Notes: generated from the letters alone by a model not told the origin. DNA of 14,499 nt from JAVBLF01 sp031553675 (GCA_031553675.1 JAVBLF010000005.1:1-14499); one strand, 5' to 3'; shown: positions 6,027 to 13,104, counted from the first letter of the stretch. Made by a program: numbers and translations.

Positions 6027-7631
6027 ATGATGAGTGGAAACGACGGCCGGAAGGAGAACGGCCGTGATGAGCGCACAGACGACATGTCCGGTGCGCTCGA
6101 CCGCGATGCTTTTTTGGGCGGATTGCGCCGCATGGGATGGCGCTCCGCTTTTTTGGAGGATGGCAAAGCGCTTGAAGCCCAGCTCGACGGGGCCGACGTC
6201 GCCGGATCGCTGATGGCGGCCTGGCGAAAAGATCCCACGCTGGACAACTTTGCCCGCCAACTCAACGGCGGGAGCGCGATTTTCTCCGACGACAACCGCC
6301 TGCGCCGCTTTGTCGCGGCGATGAACCTGGCCTACATCCAGGCCAAGAACGAACTCCCTGCGACGCTGACCGATTCCTACCTCGAACTGTTGTTCTGGGA
6401 CGGCTGCGACATGCCCGAAGCCCGCGCGCACTTTGAACGCATCGGCGTTCGCTTTGCCGAGCAGTCGTCGGCGCATGGCATCGTGGGCGCCGAACTGGGC
6501 GAGCTGCTCCAGTCGCGCGACCTCTCGCCGCAGATGAAAGAGGTGCGTCGGGTCGCCGTCGACAAACTGCGCGAAACACTCCGCGGCCAGATCGCGATGG
6601 AGCGCGTGCCGAACGAACGCCTCCGCGCCGTGCTCGGCGCCGCAACCGGCATCGGCGGGGCCCGCGTCGTCAACGAGACGATCTGGGAGATGGCCCAGCA
6701 AAGCGTCAAGCAGGGCGCCAAAGCCAGCCCCGACGCCTACCTCGCGCTGCGCGACATGCTGAACCAGGCGGCGGAAGGCCCCATGCTCGACCAGCCGCGC
6801 GAAACCTTAAATCGAATCACCCAAATCACCGCCGAGCTCGACGCCGAAGCCCAATACGGCCTGCCTTTCGATGCTGCGCGCATGCTGCAATACTGGCGGA
6901 GCCTCTCTTTCCACGGCATTCCGGACGACAAGCTCAAGGCGCTGTATGAAAAATACCTGCGCACCAACCCGAACGGCCTGCCGCTTTTGCAGCAGGATCG
7001 TCCCATGCTCACCGATCGCGAAGACGAGTCGCTGCAAGCCCTCTTGGACGGCAAACGCAACGTCTCGCGCGACGAGGGCGGGCGACGCGACGACGGTTTT
7101 GGCGAACGCACCCCGCGCGAAGGGGGATTTTTGCACTTCGATCAGCGCAAGCTCATGTACATCGGCCTTGGTGCGCTCGTCGTCGCGTTGATGGCGCTGC
7201 TGGCCTTCGTCCTCCCCAAGGGTGACGACGGCGACAAAGCGCCCAGCCCCACGCCCGTGGCGACGCCGATCGCCGCACCGGAACCGACCGAAGAGGAAGC
7301 CCCCGAGCCCACGCGCGAGCCGACCTCCAAGCCCACACGGGAACCCGAAGAAACCCCGACGCCCGAACCGACCGTCGAGGCGACGCCTTCGCCGACGATC
7401 GAGCCGACCCCCACACCCACGTCTACGCCCGCCCCGACGCGCCAACCGACACAGGCACCCCAAACGCCTGCGCCGACGCAGAAACCCGCCCCCACTCCGA
7501 ACGCGGCTGTCCCGACCATTCCGCCGACCGAGGAGCCAGCGGATCTCCCCGCCGAGGAAGCGCCGCTCAACGAGGACGACGAGATCATCGAGGACATTCC
7601 GGCCGAGGGCGACGGGATCATCGAAGAATAA
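6027..7631 (+). CDS. Unrecognised single-pass membrane protein with Pro/Thr-rich outer segment
   Basis: I do not recognise a family. With the start at 6027 (AAAGGGG at 6013-6019, 7 bases upstream; a second ATG follows at 6030) it has 534 residues. Residues 1-370 form a hydrophilic, mostly helical-looking region with a charged linker rich in Arg, Asp and Gly at about 345-370. One membrane helix follows at about 376-397 (YIGLGALVVALMALLAF), preceded by HFDQRK, so the N-terminal part should be cytoplasmic. Residues 405-505 are a low-complexity run of Pro, Thr and Glu, as in wall-spanning stalks, and the last 30 residues are strongly acidic. There is no sorting motif. The N-terminal region could be a sensor, scaffold or anti-sigma-like domain; none of this can be shown. 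An in-frame extension to 5898 would include the probable promoter and is rejected. It stands alone between xpt and the repeats. Confidence 0.8.
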   Translation: MMSGNDGRKENGRDERTDDMSGALDRDAFLGGLRRMGWRSAFLEDGKALEAQLDGADVAGSLMAAWRKDPTLDNFARQLNGGSAIFSDDNRLRRFVAAMNLAYIQAKNELPATLTDSYLELLFWDGCDMPEARAHFERIGVRFAEQSSAHGIVGAELGELLQSRDLSPQMKEVRRVAVDKLRETLRGQIAMERVPNERLRAVLGAATGIGGARVVNETIWEMAQQSVKQGAKASPDAYLALRDMLNQAAEGPMLDQPRETLNRITQITAELDAEAQYGLPFDAARMLQYWRSLSFHGIPDDKLKALYEKYLRTNPNGLPLLQQDRPMLTDREDESLQALLDGKRNVSRDEGGRRDDGFGERTPREGGFLHFDQRKLMYIGLGALVVALMALLAFVLPKGDDGDKAPSPTPVATPIAAPEPTEEEAPEPTREPTSKPTREPEETPTPEPTVEATPSPTIEPTPTPTSTPAPTRQPTQAPQTPAPTQKPAPTPNAAVPTIPPTEEPADLPAEEAPLNEDDEIIEDIPAEGDGIIEE

Positions 7632-7681
7632 GAACGTCAATCTAGGGTGAACTCCGCAGCCGAAGCGAGGCGTGTTTCTAG

Positions 7682-7706
7682 AGCGGGCGATTGATGATCG
7701 CCCGCT
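7682..7706. repeat. Palindromic repeat, copy 1 of the GGGCGAT family
   Basis: AGCGGGCGAT and ATCGCCCGCT form a perfect 10-bp inverted repeat around TGATG. It lies 51 bases after the stop of the membrane protein gene and could act as a weak transcription barrier, but no T tract follows in either direction. Close relatives lie at 10146-10287. Confidence 0.85.
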
Positions 7707-7787
7707 GGAGCCAAACGGCATCGCGACACGTTGTGCTTTGTAACACTGATTCGCATTATTGATCGCCACTTGCAGCAAAACGGCCGA
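7688..7787 (+). repeat. Intergenic repeat module (about 80-100 bases)
   Basis: Positions 7688-7768 align without gaps to the reverse complement of 10148-10228, with about 70% identity by hand count (56 of 81). Shared blocks include ATCGCCCG, TCGCGA-ACGTT and GATTCGCATT. The tail TTGCAGCAAAACGGCC (7771 onward) repeats the block that follows the palindrome in the other copy, as if modules were arranged head to tail. No protein is encoded. Confidence 0.7.
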
Positions 7788-7818
7788 TACCTTGGGCCCC
7801 TCGCCGCATCAGGGCAAC

Positions 7819-7851
7819 AAAAAATCCCCGCCATGATCGTGGCGGGGATTT
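7819..7851 (-). terminator. Intrinsic terminator of the M15 peptidase gene
   Basis: AAATCCCCGCCA (7822-7833) pairs over 12 bp with TGGCGGGGATTT (7840-7851) around a 6-base loop. On the minus strand the hairpin is followed by six T. It lies 68 bases after the stop of the peptidase gene. In plus direction only three T follow, so it is mainly a minus-strand terminator. Confidence 0.85.
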
Positions 7852-7919
7852 CGAGAAACCAAAGATGTACAGGGGCTTCTTCCAAAAAGCGGGTTGGGCA
7901 GAAGCGGAAAATCCGTTTC

Positions 7920-8600
7920 TTACGGGAGTGTCGTCGCCGTCCGCCCGATGCCGACAGCGTTGCTGGTGAGGGTGCGCCAGGTGCCGCAGCCGATCACGCC
8001 GTCGGCGCTGAGCCCATTGGCGCGCTGGAAGCGGATCGCCGCACTGCGCGTGTTGGCGCCGAAGATGCCGTCGAGTCCCTTCGTCGAGTAGCCGAGGGCA
8101 GTCAGCGCGTCTTGGGCGATGCAGACGTATTGGTTGCGGCTGCCCTGCTTGATGAGCGGGTAGGCCGTGGTGGGACAAGCGCCGGGGGTGAAACGTTTGT
8201 CGACGTGGACCCAGCTGGGCGTGAGGTTCTGCGGTTCGACGTAAACCCAGACGCCGCTGTCTTGGGCGGTCTGCCAGAGACGGTCGCGCTCGGCATTCGA
8301 AAGATCTTGGCCCATGTCAAAGGCCGTGCCTGCGTAGTGCTGGCTCATCATCGCGTGGCCGCCTTCCCAGATGCGCTTGAAGCAGGCGCCGATGTGAATC
8401 GGTTTGCCCCAATCGCGGCGGAGGACATTCCAGGCTTGCATGGTTCGTTTGTCGGTCCATAAGTATTGGCCGCGGGAATTGCCGCGAAATTCCCGGACGG
8501 TCAGCGAGCCGCCCGCGTTGTAAGGCATGGAGCTGCTTTCGCCCAGTTCGTATCGTTCGATCACGTTTCGATCGTTGTTGTAGATCAGAATGGTCGCCAT
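7920..8600 (-). CDS. M15-type (DD-/LD-peptidase fold) peptidoglycan hydrolase with C-terminal peptidoglycan-binding domain
   Basis: A 226-residue protein with two parts. Residues about 50-135 carry the zinc ligand pattern of the M15/YcbK-like peptidase fold: HYAGTAFD (H88, D95) and WVHVD (H132, D134). Residues about 145-212 are a PG_binding_1 domain (YPLIKQGSRNQYVCIAQDAL, then GIFGANTRSAAIRFQRANGL). It should cut peptide crosslinks in peptidoglycan. The N-terminus MATILIYNNDRNVIERYEL has no signal peptide, which fits a spore-wall enzyme or a phage-type lysin rather than a normally secreted hydrolase; similar proteins exist in spore-forming Clostridia as far as I recall. AGAGGTGAT ends 3 bases before the ATG, a good ribosome binding site. 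Composition is like the host. It is divergent to the HtrA gene and has its own terminator. Confidence 0.85.
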   Translation of the reverse strand: MATILIYNNDRNVIERYELGESSSMPYNAGGSLTVREFRGNSRGQYLWTDKRTMQAWNVLRRDWGKPIHIGACFKRIWEGGHAMMSQHYAGTAFDMGQDLSNAERDRLWQTAQDSGVWVYVEPQNLTPSWVHVDKRFTPGACPTTAYPLIKQGSRNQYVCIAQDALTALGYSTKGLDGIFGANTRSAAIRFQRANGLSADGVIGCGTWRTLTSNAVGIGRTATTLP

Positions 8601-8618
8601 GATATCACCTCTTTACCC

Positions 8619-8624
8619 AGTATA
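8619..8624 (-). promoter_or_regulatory. Putative -10 box for the M15 peptidase gene
   Basis: TATACT on the minus strand, 18 bases before the ATG. No -35 match to the main sigma factor is seen, which would be compatible with a weak or alternative-sigma promoter, but this is not evidence for one. Confidence 0.3.
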
Positions 8625-8747
8625 CGCAGGGCGGGAAAAAGCGTGAGGCAGATGGGCTGAATGGAAGGCGCATGCTTGGGCAAAACTTTGCACGACAATT
8701 TCTGGAATTCTCCACTTTTTTGCCACATTTTTAACGTATGTTTGGGG

Positions 8748-8753
8748 TATAAC
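8748..8753 (+). promoter_or_regulatory. Putative -10 box for the HtrA-like gene
   Basis: TATAAC at 8748-8753 would start a transcript about 85 bases before the HtrA ATG. The AT-rich stretch upstream has no good TTGACA match at standard distance. Weak prediction. Confidence 0.3.
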
Positions 8754-8844
8754 GGAAGGGCGGAAACGGAAGAAGGGGATTCAGCATCGACGACGTATGC
8801 AAACGATTCCATATACACAAAACGAGAAAAGGGGAGGCTCAATC

Positions 8845-10092
8845 ATGACAAGAACTCTGACAAAACGCGCGGGCGCCACGGGTATCGCAGCGCTTCTATC
8901 GCTCGGCTTGCTCTTCGGCTGCGCACCCAAGGACGCCAAACAGCCCAGCTTGAACGACGCTACCCAGCCCAAAGAACAGACGGTCGAGCCCGACGGCAAC
9001 GCCACCGCCGAGACGACCGAGGAGAACGGCAAGCATTACAGCGTCACCGAGGCGGCGACGAAACCGTCGACGGGAAACAAAGTCGCGCTCTCGATCAGCG
9101 AGATCAACAAGAAGGTCACGCCGTCCGTCGTCGCGATCTCGACGGTGATCACCTCGCGCGACTACTTCAACCAGGAAAGGTCGCAGGATTCGGCCGGCTC
9201 GGGCGTGATCGTCTCCGAAGACGGCTACATCCTGACCTGCAACCACGTCATTGCGGACGCCAACCAAATCACCGTCATGCTGAACGACAAGACCGAGTAT
9301 ACGGCCGAAGTCGTCGGCAGGGATGAAGTCGTCGATCTGGCCGTCATCAAGATCGACGCCACCGGCCTGACTCCGGCCGTCCTGGGCGACAGCGACGATC
9401 TCGAAGTGGGCGAACTGGCCGTGGCGATCGGCAATCCTTTGGGCGAATTCGCCAACTCGCTTTCGGCGGGCGTCATCAGCGCCCAGGGACGCGCGCTCTA
9501 CATCGAGGGCTCGATCCCGACAAACCTGCTTCAGACCGATACGGCGATCAGCCCCGGCAACTCGGGCGGCGCGCTGATCAACTCCTACGGCGAGGTCATC
9601 GGCATCACGAGCGCCAAGTCGAGCGGCTACGACGTCGAGGGCATCGGCTTTGCCATCCCGATCAACGTCGCGAAAAACGGACTCGACGACCTGATCCACA
9701 AAGGGTACATCACCGGCCATCCGCAAATGGGCATCACCGGTGAGACCGTCGACCGCGAAAGCAGCGAGAAATACAATGTGCCCATCGGCGTGATCATCCG
9801 CGGCGTCGAGTCGGGCAGCGCCGCCGACAAAGCGGGTCTCCAGGTGGGCGACGTCATCACGACCTTCAACGACAAACCCATCAAGACGATGGAAGACCTG
9901 AACACCGAAAAGAACAAAAGCAAGGCCGGCGACACGGTCGATCTCCTCGTCATGCGGAACGGCAAGGAATACTCGATCAAGCTGATGCTCGACGAGATGC
10001 CGCGAAGCACCCCGACCGAGAGCGAAACGCCCGCCGGACTCGAAAACATCCCCGAGGAATTCCGCCAGTACTTCGAAAACCGCGAACGCTAA
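8845..10092 (+). CDS. HtrA/DegP-like serine protease (S1C) with PDZ domain, predicted lipoprotein
   Basis: Quality-control protease for misfolded envelope proteins. The start at 8845 has GGGGAGG (8831-8837) 7 bases upstream; an in-frame ATG at 8797 lacks this. The 415-residue protein begins with a basic N-terminus, a hydrophobic helix and a lipobox LFGC with Cys26, so it should be lipid-anchored outside the membrane. A spacer rich in Thr, Glu and Pro runs to about residue 80. The trypsin-like domain has the triad His134 (TCNHVIAD), Asp164 (DLAVIKID) and Ser240 (GNSGGAL). One PDZ domain follows at about 300-395 (GVIIRGVESGSAADKAGLQVGDVI). Many Gram-positive HtrA proteins use a membrane helix as anchor, so a lipobox is a variation. 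It is divergent to the M15 peptidase and followed by intergenic repeats. Confidence 0.95.
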   Translation: MTRTLTKRAGATGIAALLSLGLLFGCAPKDAKQPSLNDATQPKEQTVEPDGNATAETTEENGKHYSVTEAATKPSTGNKVALSISEINKKVTPSVVAISTVITSRDYFNQERSQDSAGSGVIVSEDGYILTCNHVIADANQITVMLNDKTEYTAEVVGRDEVVDLAVIKIDATGLTPAVLGDSDDLEVGELAVAIGNPLGEFANSLSAGVISAQGRALYIEGSIPTNLLQTDTAISPGNSGGALINSYGEVIGITSAKSSGYDVEGIGFAIPINVAKNGLDDLIHKGYITGHPQMGITGETVDRESSEKYNVPIGVIIRGVESGSAADKAGLQVGDVITTFNDKPIKTMEDLNTEKNKSKAGDTVDLLVMRNGKEYSIKLMLDEMPRSTPTESETPAGLENIPEEFRQYFENRER

Positions 10093-10145
10093 TGTGAACC
10101 GAGAAGGGTTAGGATCCGCTGGCGTAACAAGTGGAGGCGGTCCAG

Positions 10146-10235
10146 GCGGGCGATTATCAATGCGAATCAAGGGCTACCAACTTAACGTATCGCGAGGCTG
10201 TTTTGCTGCAACGGGCGATTGATAATCGCCCCTAC
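10146..10235 (-). repeat. Intergenic repeat module, second copy, inverted
   Basis: Opens with GCGGGCGATTATCAATGCG (10146-10164) and closes with the palindrome GGGCGATTGATAATCGCCC (10213-10231). Read on the minus strand, 10228 to 10148 matches 7688-7768. The stretch in between carries TTGCAGCAAAACAGCC on the minus strand, shared with the first module. Non-coding. Confidence 0.7.
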
Positions 10236-10285
10236 CGGTGCACAAACAAAGTTATCGGGATGTAGGGGCGATTATCAATCGCCCG
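10212..10285. repeat. Perfect 24-bp inverted repeat formed by two palindromic units
   Basis: Positions 10212-10235 are the exact reverse complement of 10262-10285, separated by 26 bases. Each arm is itself a palindrome around GGGCGATTATCAATCGCCC and ends in CTAC/GTAG. The layout resembles paired REP units (BIME-like) or a miniature inverted-repeat element. No open reading frame is inside. Confidence 0.9.
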
Positions 10286-10330
10286 CGTACCATAAGGATC
10301 ATCCCATTTTTGCCTGAACAAAGTTCATCT

Positions 10331-10364
10331 CTTGACTCGCATTATCAATTGCCTGTCGCAGCAA
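10331..10364 (+). repeat. Third partial copy of the repeat module
   Basis: CGCATTATCAATTGCC followed by CGCAGCAA matches 7745-7778 at 25 of 34 positions by hand count. The conserved core is TCGCATTAT, then a GCC, then GCAGCAA. It lies between the 24-bp inverted repeat and the shared terminator. Confidence 0.55.
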
Positions 10365-10400
10365 CCTTTGGGTTGCATCGTTAAACGCGAATCCGCAAGA

Positions 10401-10434
10401 AAAGAACCATGGCTGAACTGCCATGGTTCTTTTG
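10401..10434. terminator. Bidirectional intrinsic terminator between htrA-like and LCP genes
   Basis: AAAGAACCATGGC (10401-10413) pairs over 13 bp with GCCATGGTTCTTT (10420-10432) around TGAACT. T-rich tracts follow on both strands (TTTTG on plus, TTTTCTTG on minus). It lies 13 bases after the LCP gene stop, so it serves that gene first, and it may also stop reading from the protease gene through the repeat region. Confidence 0.85.
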
Positions 10435-10445
10435 TTTGCTTTCGG

Positions 10446-11603
10446 CTAATCGTCATTCTTCGACGAACTGTTCTGGCCTTTGACGTAGGCGATGTCGTGC
10501 TTCTTGTCGAAGTCGGGCTCGAAGCCGTAGATCTGCTGGACGAGCTCGTTTTTGGACTTTTGGTTCAGCACGTAGAAGTTTGCGCCATAGGCGTTCATGT
10601 ACTCACCCTTGAGCGCGTGGCGGTTGATCGCGGTTTCGAGGTCGAGCCGGTTGGCAAAGGCGGCCAGCGCGGTGATTTGCTCGAGGTTGAGGTTGGTGTG
10701 AACCATGTCGCTCAGGGCGGTATAGATCTTCGGGATGTTGAGAATCTGGTTGGCCTGCTTCATCTGCGCGAAGATCGCGAAGAGCATGCGCTGCTGCCGG
10801 TCGATGCGGCCGATGTCGGTGCTGATGCCCTTGCGCGCGCGGCAGTAGTCGAGAACGTGCTGGCCGTTGAGGTGCTGCATGCCCTTTTCGAGGGTACGGC
10901 CGTTGAGGTGGATTTCGACATCGACGTCGTATTCGACGCCACCCATCGCATCGACGACGGCCTTCATGCCTTCCATGTTCACACCGACGTAGTAGTAGAT
11001 CGGGATGTCGCCCATGAGCATCGAGACGGTCTTCATCGCGTACTCAAAGCCGTTTTCGCTGACCGATCCGCCCTTGGCAAAGGCGGCGTTGATCTTCCAT
11101 TTGCCTTTTGTGTTATAGATCTCCGCATAACTGTCGCGCGGGATCGAGATCATGTCGACCTTGTTCTTCTCAAAGTCGAGCGCGAGCAAGATCATCACGT
11201 CGCTGCGGAAGTTGTTGTCTTCGTCGCGGTAGAGAACGTTGCCCTTTTCGTCGCGCTCCGGACTCTGATCCCAGCCCAACATCAACACGTTCAGGATCTG
11301 GTGGGGGAGCTGCACCGAAGCCGGATCAAAGGTGGGTTCGGGCGTGGGGGTCGGTTCGGGCGTGGGTTCGGGCGTCGGTTCCGGCGTGGGCTCGGGGGTC
11401 GGTTCGGGTGTGGGCGCAGGCGTCGGTTCTGGGGTGGGTTCCGGGGTGGGCGGGGGTGTCGGGGCTTCGGTCGCCAAGCCCAAAAACGTCGTTAGTGGAT
11501 TGACCTTTTCGACGAAGTAGAGCCGCGCGGCAAATGCCAGCGCCGCCACCATCGCAAAGCCCAGCAAAAGAAGGATGACCATCGTCACATTTTTTCGGTT
11601 CAT
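10446..11603 (-). CDS. LytR-CpsA-Psr (LCP) family cell-wall glycopolymer ligase with Pro/Thr linker
   Basis: LCP enzymes transfer glycopolymers such as teichoic acids from lipid carriers to peptidoglycan outside the membrane. The ATG at 11603 is chosen because GAGGTGG (rc of 11612-11618) lies 8 bases upstream; the GTG at 11615 overlaps that site. The 385-residue protein has a membrane anchor at about 6-30, a PEPT-type low-complexity linker at about 47-92 and the LCP domain from about 103 to 285: ILNVLMLGWD, RSDVMILLALD, SIPRDSY at 153-159, KINAAFAKGG, MGGVEYDVDV, HVLDYCRARKG and GRIDRQQRM. The conserved Asp and Arg residues that bind the pyrophosphate are visible. The C-terminal 100 residues are less typical and include a helical stretch. 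It lies 61 bases after the flavoprotein gene, possibly one transcript. Which polymer it attaches is unknown. Confidence 0.93.
   Translation of the reverse strand: MNRKNVTMVILLLLGFAMVAALAFAARLYFVEKVNPLTTFLGLATEAPTPPPTPEPTPEPTPAPTPEPTPEPTPEPTPEPTPEPTPTPEPTFDPASVQLPHQILNVLMLGWDQSPERDEKGNVLYRDEDNNFRSDVMILLALDFEKNKVDMISIPRDSYAEIYNTKGKWKINAAFAKGGSVSENGFEYAMKTVSMLMGDIPIYYYVGVNMEGMKAVVDAMGGVEYDVDVEIHLNGRTLEKGMQHLNGQHVLDYCRARKGISTDIGRIDRQQRMLFAIFAQMKQANQILNIPKIYTALSDMVHTNLNLEQITALAAFANRLDLETAINRHALKGEYMNAYGANFYVLNQKSKNELVQQIYGFEPDFDKKHDIAYVKGQNSSSKNDD
11328..11465. repeat. In-gene 12-base minisatellite coding for Pro-Glu-Pro-Thr units
   Basis: About ten imperfect 12-base units read GGTTCGGGCGTG-like on the plus strand and encode PEPT on the minus strand. 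It forms the linker of the LCP protein. Copy number is likely to vary between strains by slippage, which would change linker length without shifting the frame. Confidence 0.8.
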
Positions 11604-11664
11604 CAATGAATCCACCTCACCATTTGGTTGTACAAAAGAGCCTGTGTCCGTTTCGTCGTGTCCG

Positions 11665-12960
11665 TCATGCTTTCAAAAGCGCCTTGCCCATGGCCGCCGC
11701 CGCCGTATGCGCAGAAGCCCAGGCCCATTGCAGGTTGAAACCGCCGCAGTCGCCGTGGACGTCGAGCATTTCACCCGCCGCGAATACGCCCGGCGCGAAA
11801 CGCGATTCCAGACCGGCCGTGAACTCCGAAAGCGGGATGCCGCCCGCCGTCACTTGCGCCTTGGCAAAGCCGCGCACTTTGAGGACGCGGATCGGCCAGC
11901 ACTTGAGGAGGGCCGCCAATGCTTCGATCTCGGCAGGGGTCAGCGATGCGCTCATGCGGGTCAGCGGCAAGCATGCGGCCTCCCGCATCAGCGTTTGGCC
12001 GATGCGCTTGTTGAGCCAGCCTGTGAAAAACTCCCCAATCGGCATGTGGCCGAATTCGTCCCGCCTCGCGGTCAGCTTGCCCACCAGCGCGAGCTTGTCC
12101 TCGCCGGGCTGGAGCTCGAGCGCGGCGTAGATCGCGGCCTCCGGATCGCGCAGGTGCCGCGCCCCCACCGCTTCCGCCAGTTGCAGGATCGGCGGGCCGG
12201 ACAGGCCGTAGTCGGCGAAGAGCACTTCACCTTCTTCGGCACGCAGGCAGATCGATTCGGCCCTGCGCGGGTCGCCCTGCCATACGCTCGCGCCGCCGAC
12301 GAACTTGATGCCCGTCAACGCGCGGATGGAGGCTTTGTCGGTTTCGAGTGGCACAATGGCCGGATAGCGGGGCGTCGAACGGTGGCCGAGCGCCCGCATC
12401 AGCGCGAAACCGGAGCCGTTTGATCCGAGCTGTGGCGACGCTTCCCCGCCGGCCGCGACGAGCACGGCGTCAAAGCGCTCCTTCGATGGTCTGCCGTCGG
12501 CCGTTTCGATCGCGTAGCGCGGCGTCCCGTCAACCGCGCGCACGATGGCCGTCACGTCGCATTGCGTCCTCTCCTCGACGCCCAGACGCGCCATTTCCAT
12601 GCGCATGAGGTCGAGCACTGAGGACGCCTGGCCGCTGGCCGGATAGACGCGGCTTTCGTCTTCTTCGACGCAGACGACGCCCAGCGATTCGAAAAAGGCG
12701 ATCGCGGCCGATGCGTCAAAGCGCCGGAGCAAGGTTTCAGCGCCCTGCCCATCATCTTCGACGCTGTGGTAACGGGTTGGGTCGTTTGAAAGATTGCTGA
12801 TGTTGCAGCGGCCGTTTCCGGTCGCGAGTAGCTTCTTTCCCACGCGGTCGCAGCGCTCGAAGATCGCGATCTGCGCGCGTCCTTCTAAGCGGCGCGCCAA
12901 CAAAATCGCGGCCATGAGCCCCGAGGCTCCTCCGCCGATGATCGCGACACGTCTTATCAT
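11665..12960 (-). CDS. HI0933/YhiN-type flavoprotein (NAD(P)/FAD-dependent oxidoreductase)
   Basis: A 431-residue FAD-binding protein of the HI0933-like family, whose physiological reaction is not settled. The dinucleotide-binding motif IIGGGASGLMAA starts at residue 7, followed by KKLLATGNGRCNISN typical of the family near 40-55, DAVLVAAGGEASPQLGSNGSG in the middle, and the C-terminal FAD-contact stretch GVFAAGEMLDVHGDCGGFN and LQWAWASAHTAA. The start at 12960 is preceded by GAGGAGG (rc of 12965-12971) with a short 4-base spacer; an overlapping ATG three bases upstream is out of frame. A longer start at 12990 would include this site. It heads a possible two-gene unit with the LCP gene and is divergent to the small gene at 13105. 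Full length, with no defects seen. Confidence 0.92.
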   Translation of the reverse strand: MIRRVAIIGGGASGLMAAILLARRLEGRAQIAIFERCDRVGKKLLATGNGRCNISNLSNDPTRYHSVEDDGQGAETLLRRFDASAAIAFFESLGVVCVEEDESRVYPASGQASSVLDLMRMEMARLGVEERTQCDVTAIVRAVDGTPRYAIETADGRPSKERFDAVLVAAGGEASPQLGSNGSGFALMRALGHRSTPRYPAIVPLETDKASIRALTGIKFVGGASVWQGDPRRAESICLRAEEGEVLFADYGLSGPPILQLAEAVGARHLRDPEAAIYAALELQPGEDKLALVGKLTARRDEFGHMPIGEFFTGWLNKRIGQTLMREAACLPLTRMSASLTPAEIEALAALLKCWPIRVLKVRGFAKAQVTAGGIPLSEFTAGLESRFAPGVFAAGEMLDVHGDCGGFNLQWAWASAHTAAAAMGKALLKA

Positions 12961-12977
12961 CCATCCTCCTCGCTTGT

Positions 12978-12999
12978 ATCCGAAGCCCATCCGAAGCGC
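12978..12999. repeat. Two tandem 11-base repeats upstream of the flavoprotein gene
   Basis: ATCCGAAGCCC (12978-12988) is followed directly by ATCCGAAGCGC (12989-12999), ten of eleven bases alike. It lies just upstream of the flavoprotein ribosome binding site and upstream of the opposite promoter's -35 box. It might be a regulator site; it may also be chance. Confidence 0.4.
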
Positions 13000-13004
13000 A
13001 TCAT

Positions 13005-13033
13005 TTGCATTTTGGGCAATTGCTGACTATAAT
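13005..13033 (+). promoter_or_regulatory. Strong sigma-70-type promoter for the small gene at 13105
   Basis: TTGCAT (13005-13010) and consensus TATAAT (13028-13033) are 17 bases apart. Transcription would begin about 13040, leaving a leader of about 65 bases to the ATG at 13105. It is one of the two best promoters in the window, the other being that of tRNA-Pro. Confidence 0.75.
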
Positions 13034-13104
13034 GTAGGAGCTATGGAAGCGCCGCCATGAAGCAGCGCCGTTTCCTGACTCACACACCGGAAGGAAGACC
13101 CTCC

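Noticed and set aside
7682..7706. Palindrome as an intrinsic terminator for the membrane protein gene
   Set aside because: The stem is good, but no T tract follows on either strand, and the same palindrome recurs elsewhere as a repeat.
6807..7778. Minus-strand open frame opposite the Pro/Thr-rich protein
   Set aside because: Arg/Gly-rich product mirrors the Pro/Thr codons; no ribosome binding site or domain.
8896..10170. Long open frame on the minus strand opposite the HtrA-like gene
   Set aside because: Fully antisense to a protease with intact catalytic triad; its Asp/Arg/Gly-rich product is typical of a mirror frame.
10146..10364. CRISPR array suggested by repeated GGGCGAT units
   Set aside because: Units are inverted relative to each other, spacing is irregular and intervening sequence is itself repeated, unlike spacers.
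10332..11495. Plus-strand open frame of about 390 codons opposite the LCP gene
   Set aside because: Antisense shadow; its end is just the complement of the PEPT repeat, giving a Gly/Arg-rich artefact.
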